This document shows positions 1 to 5,372 of a stretch of 6,463 nt of DNA, piece after piece. Under the pieces are notes generated by a model that had not been told where the DNA came from, made no database searches, and saw only the letters and a list, made by a program, of their open reading frames with translations. Location of the stretch: positions 1 to 6,463 of the forward strand of contig CAJMPE010000115.1 of NCBI GenBank assembly GCA_905215275.1, read 5' to 3'. How positions within the stretch are numbered: position 1 is the stretch's first letter; each line of letters opens with the position of its first letter. Origin of the DNA: an uncultured bacterium (lineage in GTDB: Bacteria > Actinomycetota > Coriobacteriia > Coriobacteriales > Coriobacteriaceae). Made by a program: the position numbers and the translations under genes.

Positions 1-342
1 CTCAGCAGCCCCCTCGCTTGCAGCCTTCTCGGCGGCAAGGCGGGCGCGACGCTCGGCAAAGGTCTCCTTCTTGGCGGGCGCTGCCGTCTCGGCGGCATCC
101 TCGTCCGCATCGGAATCGTCATCGACGGCAGCCTTCTTGGGCTTGACCGGGGCCGACGCGGCCTCGCTCACCGGATCGATAATCTCGGACTGAACAACGG
201 CCGTCATCTTTTCCTGCGTCTCGCGGAACTGACGGATGGCACGGCCGATCGTGCGGCCCATCTGCGGGAGCTTATCCGGGCCAAACAGCAAAAAGCCGAA
301 GACCACGATGATCGCGAGCTCACCCTCTCCAATACCAAACAC
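1..342 (-). CDS. Sec-independent (Tat) translocase subunit, TatA/TatB family, 3'-truncated by window edge
   Basis: Reading leftwards from a GTG at 342-340 gives 114 codons without a stop, so the C-terminus lies outside the window. The protein starts MFGIGEGELAIIVVFGFLLF, then GPDKLPQMGRTIGRAIRQF. This is the TatA/TatB pattern: a short periplasmic N-terminus, one membrane helix (about residues 5-21), the FGP-x-KLP hinge and an amphipathic helix (about 22-50). A long charged Ala/Glu/Lys/Asp-rich tail follows. Such proteins form or recruit the pore through which folded proteins with twin-arginine signals are exported. The tail is longer than in a typical TatA and recalls TatB, but the FGP hinge is TatA-like, so I do not choose between them. 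GTG is preferred because GGAGGT (352-347) sits 4 nt upstream. The ATG at 346-344 is in another frame and yields no Tat protein. TatC may lie further left, outside the window. Confidence 0.92.
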   Translation of the reverse strand, partial: MFGIGEGELAIIVVFGFLLFGPDKLPQMGRTIGRAIRQFRETQEKMTAVVQSEIIDPVSEAASAPVKPKKAAVDDDSDADEDAAETAAPAKKETFAERRARLAAEKAASEGAAE

Positions 343-353
343 ACATACCTCCA

Positions 354-375
354 AGGCTCGATGTGAGTCGAGCCC
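354..375 (-). promoter_or_regulatory. Hairpin in the tat leader next to the ribosome binding site
   Basis: On the minus strand GGGCTCGA (375-368) pairs with TCGAGCCT (361-354) around the 6-nt loop CTCACA. The outermost pair is G-U only in the minus-strand RNA. The stem ends one base before the GGAGGT ribosome binding site of the Tat gene. It leaves the site free, so an effect on translation or mRNA stability is a guess. Confidence 0.4.
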
Positions 376-417
376 GCACCGCGCCATTCGGCCGGAACTC
401 GTCTATTCATTCGGTCA

Positions 418-423
418 AGTATA
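418..423 (-). promoter_or_regulatory. Putative -10 box (TATACT) for the Tat gene
   Basis: TATACT on the minus strand matches five of six bases of the sigma-70-type -10 consensus. It would place the transcript start about 70 nt before the GTG start. No convincing -35 box is visible; the expected position falls inside the inverted repeat at 424-451. The same hexamer precedes the aminotransferase at 2208-2213, which gives slight support. Confidence 0.35.
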
Positions 424-451
424 GCGCCCGGACGCCAAAACGTCCGAGCGC
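424..451 (-). other. Strong inverted repeat between the STAS gene and the Tat gene
   Basis: On the minus strand GCGCTCGGACG (451-441) pairs with CGTCCGGGCGC (434-424) around the loop TTTTGG. All eleven pairs form in minus-strand RNA, one as G-U; on the plus strand that position is a mismatch. The repeat lies downstream of the STAS gene but is followed by TATACTTG, not a T-run, so it is not a canonical terminator. It abuts the putative -10 box at 418-423 and could instead be an operator. Confidence 0.55.
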
Positions 452-495
452 ATCACAAACATATGCCAAACGGCATGCCCTTTTGGGGGCAAAGA

Positions 496-810
496 TTATG
501 CAGCGGTGATCGAAATCTCCTGGTCGACACCCAACAGCTGAACCACGCGCATCACCGGGGGCTGCACATTGGTGCAGCTAAAGCGCTTGCCGTGGTCGAC
601 CGCGTGGTGCGCGGCGCCCACAAGCACGCCAATGCCCGTCGAGTCGATGTAGCTCACCTGGGCAAAATCGAGCTCAACGGCCTCGGTGGGCTGCTCGAGC
701 GCCAGGTCGATAGCATTGCGCAGGCTGTCGGCGTTAGAGATATCGATCTCGCCGGTTACCTTAATGGTGTAGAGCTCTGGCGTGGGGTTGGTGGAAATAC
801 CCAAATCCAT
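496..810 (-). CDS. STAS-domain anti-sigma factor antagonist (SpoIIAA/RsbV-like)
   Basis: A 104-residue protein that is a single STAS domain, about the length of Bacillus SpoIIAA and RsbV. It opens with a strand pattern ending in GEIDISNADSLR (residues 20-31), the typical GEID signature. It then carries YIDSTGIGVLVGA (54-66), the phospho-acceptor loop. Ser57 aligns with the serine phosphorylated in SpoIIAA (Ser58) and RsbV (Ser56). In the family, the unphosphorylated form binds an RsbW/SpoIIAB-type kinase and frees a sigma factor, while phosphorylation by that kinase inactivates it. Neither kinase, phosphatase nor sigma gene is in this window, so the target is unknown. The ATG at 810 has AAAGGAG (825-819) at good spacing. 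The gene lies 51 nt downstream of the aminotransferase and may share its transcript. A TACTAT at 847-842 could be its own -10. The fold is clear; the regulon is not. Confidence 0.93.
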   Translation of the reverse strand: MDLGISTNPTPELYTIKVTGEIDISNADSLRNAIDLALEQPTEAVELDFAQVSYIDSTGIGVLVGAAHHAVDHGKRFSCTNVQPPVMRVVQLLGVDQEISITAA

Positions 811-861
811 GTATACGCTCCTTTACGTATCGAAAGTGCGGATAGTACGGGAAGCCGCGCG

Positions 862-2166
862 TTAGGCGCGCTCGGCACGCGCAAGCTCGGCAGCGACGAG
901 CTTCACAGCCAGCACCAGCACATCGAGCGCGGCCTCCAGGTCCTCGACCGTGGGATAGCTCGGTGCGATGCGGATGTTGGTGTCGCGCGGGTCCTTGCCA
1001 TAGGGCCAGGTGGCACCGGCCGGCGTGAGCTTGACGCCCAGGTCGGCACAAAGCGCGGCGACCTTCTGGGCCGAGCCCTCGGGACCATCGAAGCTTACAA
1101 AGTAGCCGCCGCGGGGGTGCGTCCAGGTAGCACAGCCCGTGTCGCCCAAGCCCTCGGTGAGCTTGCGCTCGACGGCCTCAAAGCGCGGACGCAGGAACTC
1201 GGCATGCTTTTTCATGTGCTCCTTGACCGCCTCGATGGTGGGAAGGAAGCGCACGTGACGCAGCTGGTTGAGCTTGTCGGCGCTGATGAGGCCGGCCTTC
1301 AGGCGCTTGGAGAACTCGGCGATGACCGCGGGGCTCGCACCGATAAAGCCGATGCCGGCGCCCGGGAAGGTGATCTTGGACGTCGAGGCAAAGGCCACCA
1401 CGCGGTCCTCGGTGCCCGCCGCGCGGGCAAGATCGAAGATGTTGGCGAGCTCGTCGGTCTCGTCGTACAGATCGTGCACGCAGTAAGCGTTGTCCCAGAA
1501 GATGCGGAAATCGGGCGCGGCCGTGGGCATCTCGACCAGGCGGCGCACAGTGTCCTCGCTAAAGGTGATACCCGTGGGGTTGGAATACTTGGGCACGCAC
1601 CAGATGCCCTTAATGGAGTCGTCGGCGGCAACGAGGCGCTCGATCTCGTCCATGTCGGGGCCGTTGTCGGTCATCGCGACGGGGACGTTCTCGATGCCCA
1701 AGTCGGCGGTGATGCCAAAGTGGCGATCGTAGCCGGGAACGGGGCACAGGAACTTGACCTTCTTGCCGTCGTGCGCGGCCTCGTAAGCCTCCCAAGGCTC
1801 GCTGCCGCACGAGCCACAGCGCCAGAACATGCCGGCGATGTCGTGCTCAATCAGCAGGCTCGACGAACCCAGTACGAGCGTCTGCTCGGCGGGACAGCCC
1901 AGGAACTCCCCTGCCAACTTGCGTGCCGAGGGAATACCCTCAAAGCAGCCGTAGTTGGAGCAGTCGACGTTGCCATCGTGCAGATCGGCGTCGGCGTTGA
2001 GGATATCGAGCATGGGTCGAGAGATGTCCACCTGGGAGGGCGACGGCTTGCCGCGGGCCATGTCGAGCGCCAGGCCCTTGGCCTTGACCTCGGCGACCTC
2101 GGCTTTGAGTGCCTCGATAGCGGCATCGAGTTCGGTGGTTTCCATCTTCTGGTAGATCGTCTGCAT
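862..2166 (-). CDS. PLP-dependent aminotransferase, class I/II fold, aspartate aminotransferase-like (subgroup Ic type)
   Basis: A 434-residue fold-type I aminotransferase. Visible landmarks are LDMARGKPSPSQ (33-44, N-terminal substrate loop), GSSS (100-103, phosphate-binding turn), KYSNPTGI (193-200; Asn196 contacts the PLP O3'), FWDNAY (223-228; Asp225 pairs with the PLP nitrogen, Tyr228), STSKITFPGAGIGF (261-274; Lys264 is the Schiff-base lysine) and NIRIAPSYP (397-405; Arg399 binds the substrate carboxylate). The GSEPWEAY and FLCPVPGYDRHF stretches resemble the group Pfam calls Asp_aminotransf, which includes actinobacterial aspartate aminotransferase. The likely reaction is aspartate plus 2-oxoglutarate to oxaloacetate plus glutamate in the cytosol. 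Another amino acid cannot be excluded. Start: Met1 has AAAGG about 9 nt upstream, whereas Met8 has no ribosome binding site. All key residues are present. The STAS gene follows 51 nt downstream. Confidence 0.93.
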   Translation of the reverse strand: MQTIYQKMETTELDAAIEALKAEVAEVKAKGLALDMARGKPSPSQVDISRPMLDILNADADLHDGNVDCSNYGCFEGIPSARKLAGEFLGCPAEQTLVLGSSSLLIEHDIAGMFWRCGSCGSEPWEAYEAAHDGKKVKFLCPVPGYDRHFGITADLGIENVPVAMTDNGPDMDEIERLVAADDSIKGIWCVPKYSNPTGITFSEDTVRRLVEMPTAAPDFRIFWDNAYCVHDLYDETDELANIFDLARAAGTEDRVVAFASTSKITFPGAGIGFIGASPAVIAEFSKRLKAGLISADKLNQLRHVRFLPTIEAVKEHMKKHAEFLRPRFEAVERKLTEGLGDTGCATWTHPRGGYFVSFDGPEGSAQKVAALCADLGVKLTPAGATWPYGKDPRDTNIRIAPSYPTVEDLEAALDVLVLAVKLVAAELARAERA

Positions 2167-2207
2167 GGGTGCGACCTTTCGCGAAGCGGGACGTTGCAGT
2201 TCGTCTA

Positions 2208-2213
2208 AGTATA
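2208..2213 (-). promoter_or_regulatory. Putative -10 box (TATACT) for the aminotransferase gene
   Basis: TATACT on the minus strand lies about 42 nt upstream of the aminotransferase ATG, a normal distance. There is no recognisable -35 box at 16-18 nt (the sequence there is ATAACG or close to it). The divergent small gene starts at 2316, so the 149-nt gap should carry both promoters. Confidence 0.4.
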
Positions 2214-2315
2214 GACCGCCACCGCCGCAACGTTATGAAGCCGTGATAGATTAAGTACATCGCAATAAATTACGAATCGCCGCGCATGCCGGCGTGGGGC
2301 GCCCAAGGAGGCACT

Positions 2316-2570
2316 ATGGAGTACGGATCGTTCCAGGCCGAGGAATTCGGCGACCTGCAGCGCCTGGTCGACGGACTGTTTTACGATCGCCACGCCATCG
2401 ACCGCCTAGATCTGATCGTACAGGCCGAGATCTTGGACCTGGCGCCCGACCTCATGGAAATCGTCAACCTGCTACCGCCCGGCTATTACGACCGCCAGTC
2501 ACTTTGCGACCAGCTCAACTCCGCCTTGGCCGCCCACGGCTGGGGCGCCGTCTACGGCACCGTGGAATAA
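2316..2570 (+). CDS. Small hypothetical protein, 84 residues
   Basis: An acidic, cytosolic-looking protein of 84 residues with no signal peptide or membrane segment. I do not recognise its family. It is mostly helical in character. Residues 10-50 hold two amphipathic segments rich in Leu/Ile/Asp (EFGDLQRLVDGLF, then DRLDLIVQAEILDLAPDLMEIV). An NLLPPGYYDRQSLCDQLN turn-helix (51-68) and a short C-terminal HGWGAVYGTVE follow. The LPPGYY stretch faintly recalls small helical DUF2795-type proteins; I would not assign it on that. It is very likely real: AAGGAGG (2305-2311) lies 4 nt before the ATG at 2316, and the gene ends just before a strong terminator. The longer reading from ATG 2286 has no ribosome binding site. 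It is the only plus-strand gene here, divergent from the aminotransferase and convergent with nhaA. Confidence 0.8.
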   Translation: MEYGSFQAEEFGDLQRLVDGLFYDRHAIDRLDLIVQAEILDLAPDLMEIVNLLPPGYYDRQSLCDQLNSALAAHGWGAVYGTVE

Positions 2571-2573
2571 ACC

Positions 2574-2602
2574 TAGTCATTTAAGAACGTCCCCAATGAC
2601 TA
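2574..2602. repeat. Inverted repeat TAGTCATT / AATGACTA with a GGGGAC-containing loop
   Basis: TAGTCATT (2574-2581) and AATGACTA (2595-2602) are perfect inverted repeats around a 13-nt spacer. On the minus strand the spacer reads GGGGACGTTCTTA. It begins 3 nt after the stop of the small gene and touches the terminator at 2602-2639. Its layout matches the stem-loops at 5341-5371 and 6381-6421, so it may belong to one dispersed family. Confidence 0.6.
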
Positions 2603-2639
2603 AAACGCCGCTTGTGATGGTGTTCACAGGCGGCGTTTT
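2602..2639. terminator. Bidirectional intrinsic terminator between the small gene and nhaA
   Basis: A 16-bp stem pairs AAAACGCCGCTTGTGA (2602-2617) with TCACAGGCGGCGTTTT (2624-2639) around the 6-nt loop TGGTGT. Every position pairs, with a single G-T wobble. The A-run on one side and T-run on the other allow it to end both the plus-strand small gene (stop at 2570) and the minus-strand nhaA (stop at 2657), which converge here. Confidence 0.95.
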
Positions 2640-2656
2640 CAAACTTGTATGTGCTC

Positions 2657-4015
2657 TTACTCTTCCTTGGGCGCGGGGTGTTTGCAGACCACGCTCATGT
2701 AAATCATGCCGAGCACGGCAGCGGTGACCGAACCGGCAAGGATGGCGGCCTTGGCAGCCAGAACCTCAAACTGGGCCGTCGGGAAGGCGAGGCCGCTGAT
2801 GAGAATCGACATGGTAAAGCCGATACCGCCCAGAATGCCCACACCGGCAATCATGTGCCAGTTGACATTGTGCGGCAGCTCACAGACCCTAAACTTAACC
2901 AGGGCAAACGTCATGCCAAAGATGCCGATCGGCTTGCCCAGCAGCATGCCAAAGTACACGCCGAGCGTCACCGGGTCGGTGAGCAGCGTGCTCATGTCCA
3001 CGCCCACCAGGCGAACCTGTGCGTTCACGAACGCAAAGATCGGCAGAATCACAAAGTTGACCGGCGTGGAGATCAGACGCTCCATGCGGATGAGCGGCGG
3101 GGTCACGCGGTGCATGACGCGCTCGACCTTGGTGGTCGAGACGGTAAAGTCATGCTGGCCCAGGATGTGTGCCTCGTCGTCGTAGCGGTCATCGAGCAGC
3201 GGCAGGCACTCGCCCAACCAATCGGTGAGGCTATCGAGCTTAACGCCGCACTTGGCCGGGATGGTAAAGGCCAAGATGACGCCAGCAAGTGTGGCATGTA
3301 CGCCGCTCTTGAACATGCAGAACCACAACAGCAGACCCAGTACCGAATACGGGGCAAGGCGGTAATGCTGCGTCTTGTTGAGCCACACGAGCGCGCAGGT
3401 CACAAGCGCGGCGGCGCCCAACCAAAACGGATTGGGGCTCTGACCGTAGAAGATGGCGATGGCGGCGATGGAGATGAGGTCGTCGGCGATGGCGAGCGTC
3501 GAGAAGAACACGCGCACGCCGTTGGGCACGCGATTGCCCAAAAGCGACAGCACGCCCAGCGCAAAGGCAATATCGGTTGCCATGGGGATGGCCCAACCGT
3601 TGTGGGCGCCGGCATGGTTAAAGATCAGGTAGATGCAGGCGGGAACGACGACGCCGCCCACGGCCGCCAGCATGGGAAGCATGGCCTGACGCGGATTCTT
3701 GAGCTCGCCGACCGTCATCTCGTACTTAAGCTCAATGCCCACCAGCAAAAAGAAAATCGCCATGAGGAAGTCGTTGACGAAAAGCTCAACGGTGAGACCG
3801 GCCGTAAGGTTGCCCAGACCCACATACAGCGGGGTCTCCAAAAAGTGATGGATGGCCTCATAGGCATCGGTGTTGGCGCAAACGACGGCGGCGATGGCGG
3901 CGAAGACCATGACGGCGGCGGAAATCGTGCCGTTCTCGGCGATGCGCTCCCAAATGTCGTGGCGCTCAAAACGCTTGCGCTCACGAACGTTGAACAGCTG
4001 CTCGGGTGCTGCCAT
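2657..4015 (-). CDS. nhaA: Na+/H+ antiporter NhaA
   Basis: A 452-residue polytopic inner-membrane protein matching NhaA along its length. Such antiporters expel Na+ (or Li+) in exchange for protons and control cytoplasmic pH and sodium. Conserved residues, with their E. coli equivalents, are: GIELKYE (93-99; E78, K80 and E82 region), MATDIAFALGVL (145-156; T132/D133), TLAIADD (173-179; the ion-binding pair D163/D164 = Asp178/Asp179), KSGVHATLAG (236-245; pH-responsive H225 = His240), LGKPIGI (359-365; K300 = Lys361) and GGIGFTMSILI (396-406). It is longer than the 388-residue E. coli protein, mostly because of a charged, probably cytoplasmic stretch at about 255-315; many NhaA proteins outside enterobacteria carry one. 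AAAGGAG (4029-4023) lies 7 nt before the ATG. The leader contains an intrinsic terminator at 4049-4084, so expression may be controlled by attenuation. Confidence 0.97.
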   Translation of the reverse strand: MAAPEQLFNVRERKRFERHDIWERIAENGTISAAVMVFAAIAAVVCANTDAYEAIHHFLETPLYVGLGNLTAGLTVELFVNDFLMAIFFLLVGIELKYEMTVGELKNPRQAMLPMLAAVGGVVVPACIYLIFNHAGAHNGWAIPMATDIAFALGVLSLLGNRVPNGVRVFFSTLAIADDLISIAAIAIFYGQSPNPFWLGAAALVTCALVWLNKTQHYRLAPYSVLGLLLWFCMFKSGVHATLAGVILAFTIPAKCGVKLDSLTDWLGECLPLLDDRYDDEAHILGQHDFTVSTTKVERVMHRVTPPLIRMERLISTPVNFVILPIFAFVNAQVRLVGVDMSTLLTDPVTLGVYFGMLLGKPIGIFGMTFALVKFRVCELPHNVNWHMIAGVGILGGIGFTMSILISGLAFPTAQFEVLAAKAAILAGSVTAAVLGMIYMSVVCKHPAPKEE

Positions 4016-4029
4016 GGGCGGCTCCTTTC

Positions 4030-4045
4030 ACGGGAAGGCTCCCGT
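4030..4045 (-). promoter_or_regulatory. Small hairpin directly upstream of the nhaA ribosome binding site
   Basis: ACGGGA-GCCT-TCCCGT on the minus strand (4045-4030) forms a 6-bp stem with a 4-nt loop. It sits between the leader terminator's T-run and the AAAGGAG site at 4029-4023, which stays outside the stem. A protective or spacing role is a guess. Confidence 0.45.
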
Positions 4046-4048
4046 CTT

Positions 4049-4084
4049 AAAAAAGCACGGCCCGCCCAAGTGGCGGCGCCGCGC
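4049..4084 (-). terminator. Intrinsic terminator inside the nhaA leader (candidate attenuator)
   Basis: Reading the minus strand, GCGCGGC (4084-4078), one bulged G, then CCGCC pair with GGCGG, GCC and GTGC (4066-4055) around the loop ACTTG. The 12-bp stem has a single G-U pair and is followed at once by six T (4054-4049). This is a textbook terminator, yet it faces nhaA, whose start codon is only 33 nt beyond the T-run. The pyrophosphatase gene upstream already has its own terminator at 4223-4263. This one therefore either ends a short leader transcript conditionally or acts as a second insulator. Confidence 0.88.
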
Positions 4085-4096
4085 TCTAACGTATTA

Positions 4097-4129
4097 CGCT
4101 TGCATCTAGCCTACCCTGCACGACAAGCG
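4097..4129 (-). other. Leader hairpin CGCTTG / CAAGCG upstream of nhaA
   Basis: CGCTTG (4129-4124) and CAAGCG (4102-4097) on the minus strand are perfectly complementary around a 21-nt loop. They lie 12 nt before the leader terminator. Six pairs with a large loop is weak on its own; it matters only as part of the hairpin series ahead of nhaA. Confidence 0.3.
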
Positions 4130-4159
4130 CACAAGCACGGCCGAAAAGCGGAACCACAG

Positions 4160-4180
4160 GTTGAACATTATTTGCTCAAC
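4160..4180 (-). other. Palindrome GTTGAGCA / TGTTCAAC in the pyrophosphatase-nhaA gap
   Basis: On the minus strand GTTGAGCA (4180-4173) pairs with TGTTCAAC (4167-4160) around AATAA. All eight pairs form in minus-strand RNA, one as G-U; the plus strand has a mismatch there. A second short palindrome, ACGGGC-GT-GCCCGT, lies just upstream at 4197-4184. It may be a leader-RNA hairpin or a protein-binding site. Confidence 0.45.
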
Positions 4181-4222
4181 GGCACGGGCACGCCCGTCCA
4201 AGAGACGACGCGGCGCCGTGCA

Positions 4223-4263
4223 CAAAAAACGACCGGAGCGCGGGGTGTCCGCGATCCGGTCGT
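4223..4263 (-). terminator. Intrinsic terminator of the pyrophosphatase gene
   Basis: On the minus strand ACGACCGGA (4263-4255) pairs with TCCGGTCGT (4237-4229), with a second run of five pairs inside (CGCGG / CCGCG) after one mismatch. The loop is 5 nt and six T follow (4229-4224). It lies about 20 nt after the stop of the pyrophosphatase gene. Confidence 0.94.
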
Positions 4264-4282
4264 GGCATTTGGTCAACTAAAC

Positions 4283-5206
4283 CTAGCAGGCGGCCATAAT
4301 GGGGGCAGCGACCTGCTTCTTACGGGAGAGGACGCCCGGCATCCAGACGCCGTCGTGCTCGTCGGCAATGCCCAGGCCCTTCTGAGCGGCCTCGGTCTCG
4401 CCCTCGAGCAGGACCTGCGAGCCCTCCTCCATAATGTCGGTGATGCACAGAACAATGCCGTCAGCACCCTTCTCGGCGGCGTAGGCGCGCATGGCCTCGC
4501 GAATCTCGTCGATCATGCCGAGCGCGCGGCTCTTGTCGACGGTCTCGTACTGGCCGATGAGTAGCTTCTTGCCGGCGGGCTCAAACATCTTGATGTCGTT
4601 GCCGACCATCTCGGCTGCGGTGAAGGAGCCGGACGGACGGGTAAGGAAGACCTCCATGCCAAACTTGACCGGGTCGACGCCCACCTGCTCGCCGAGCTTG
4701 GCGGCGACGGCGCGGTCGACATCGGTGGTGGTGGGGCTCTTGAGCATGAGCGTGTCGGTCATCATGGCCGAGAGCAGCAGCTTAGCCTGGACGTCGGAAA
4801 GCTCAACGCCGAGCACGCCGGCGAGCTTGGTGACGATGGTGCAGCTGGAGCCCCAGGGCAGGCAGATGTAGTGCAGCGGGCCGGCGGTCTCGAAGTCACC
4901 GATGCGGTGATGGTCGACAACGCCAAAGACCGTGGCGTCCTTAAGGCCGGCGACGGACTGGGCGGACTCGTTGTGGTCGGTGAGGACGACGAGCTGACCG
5001 GCCTCGACGGACTCGATCACACGAGGCTCGGCGATGCCGGCGTCGGCGAGCAGCTTGGCGGACTCTGCCGGAAGCTGACCAAGGGCGCAGGCCTCGTAGG
5101 TGTTGCCGGCATACTCAACCTGGTTGAGCAGCTGGGACAGGACGACGGTGCTCATGATGGCGTCGTTATCGGGGTTCTGGTGACCAAAGACAAGAACGTT
5201 TGCCAT
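4283..5206 (-). CDS. ppaC: Manganese-dependent inorganic pyrophosphatase, family II (DHH/DHHA2)
   Basis: A 307-residue enzyme, the normal length for the CBS-free form of family II pyrophosphatase. It hydrolyses pyrophosphate to two phosphates in the cytosol and so pulls biosynthetic reactions forward. The N-terminal DHH domain has FGHQNPDNDA (7-16; metal ligands His9, Asp13, Asp15), LTDHNE (75-80; Asp77), VVDHHRIGDF (96-105; the DHH triad with His99/His100) and MMTDTL (148-153; Asp151). The C-terminal DHHA2 domain ends with SRKKQV (294-299), whose Arg295/Lys296 bind substrate in the B. subtilis enzyme. No CBS or DRTGG insert is present, so adenine-nucleotide control of the CBS type is not expected. 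The ATG at 5206 is preceded by GGAGG (5217-5213) at 6 nt. It has its own terminator at 4223-4263 and appears to be a single-gene unit. Confidence 0.97.
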   Translation of the reverse strand: MANVLVFGHQNPDNDAIMSTVVLSQLLNQVEYAGNTYEACALGQLPAESAKLLADAGIAEPRVIESVEAGQLVVLTDHNESAQSVAGLKDATVFGVVDHHRIGDFETAGPLHYICLPWGSSCTIVTKLAGVLGVELSDVQAKLLLSAMMTDTLMLKSPTTTDVDRAVAAKLGEQVGVDPVKFGMEVFLTRPSGSFTAAEMVGNDIKMFEPAGKKLLIGQYETVDKSRALGMIDEIREAMRAYAAEKGADGIVLCITDIMEEGSQVLLEGETEAAQKGLGIADEHDGVWMPGVLSRKKQVAAPIMAAC

Positions 5207-5244
5207 GGGTTTCCTCCACTTGATATGTGTACTTGGACGTAGCT

Positions 5245-5253
5245 ATGGTAGCA
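5245..5253 (-). promoter_or_regulatory. Putative extended -10 (TGC-TACCAT) for the pyrophosphatase gene
   Basis: TGCTACCAT on the minus strand has the TGN extension and four of six -10 matches. It lies about 38 nt before the start codon. No clear -35 box is seen. The ROK gene has the same TACCAT at a similar distance (6366-6361). Confidence 0.3.
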
Positions 5254-5340
5254 CGCCGATGCCGAGCCTTCGCAGACGGAAGGGCCACGGCATATTTTGG
5301 GGCAGGCACGGGGGCCAAGGCTGTCCCTTTTACACCGTGT

Positions 5341-5371
5341 TGGTGCAAAGTAACCTGACCCCCTTGCACCA
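5341..5371. repeat. Inverted repeat TGGTGCAA / TTGCACCA with GGGGGTCAGGTTACT loop
   Basis: TGGTGCAA and TTGCACCA are perfect 8-bp arms (5341-5348, 5364-5371) around a 15-nt spacer. On the minus strand the spacer reads GGGGGTCAGGTTACT. The repeat begins 1 nt after the stop codon of the ROK gene. Next to it a partial second copy appears on the minus strand: GGTGTAA (5338-5332) followed by AAGGGACAG. That GGTGTAA can also pair with the TTGCACC of the first copy. No T-run follows, so it is not a normal terminator. It resembles the elements at 2574-2602 and 6381-6421. Confidence 0.65.
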
Positions 5372-5372
5372 G

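Noticed and set aside
857..871. GCGCG / CGCGC hairpin around the aminotransferase stop codon
   Set aside because: Only five GC pairs, no T-run, and it lies in a GC-rich context. It is not convincing as a terminator or regulator.
463..2208. A 581-codon open frame on the plus strand opposite the STAS and aminotransferase genes
   Set aside because: It runs antisense across two clear genes and the gap between them, with a His/Gly/Arg/Asp-rich product and no recognisable domain. GC-rich codon bias leaves such antisense frames open.
2286..2315. Ten-residue N-terminal extension of the small plus-strand gene
   Set aside because: The ATG at 2286 lacks a ribosome binding site, while the one at 2316 has AAGGAGG at 4 nt.
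4053..4142. Direct repeat AAGCACGGCC at 4053-4062 and 4133-4142
   Set aside because: Two 10-nt copies in a GC-rich gap, one of them part of the terminator stem. No further copies or regular spacing were seen.
2645..4564. A 639-codon open frame on the plus strand opposite nhaA and the pyrophosphatase
   Set aside because: It is antisense to two confidently assigned genes and crosses two terminators. Its product is a low-complexity, His/Asp/Gly-rich sequence without a domain.
5299..5331. Plus-strand stem GGGGCAG / CTGTCCC followed by TTTT
   Set aside because: It looks like a weak plus-strand terminator, but no plus-strand gene precedes it, the loop is 15 nt, and its right arm is part of the partial palindromic element.
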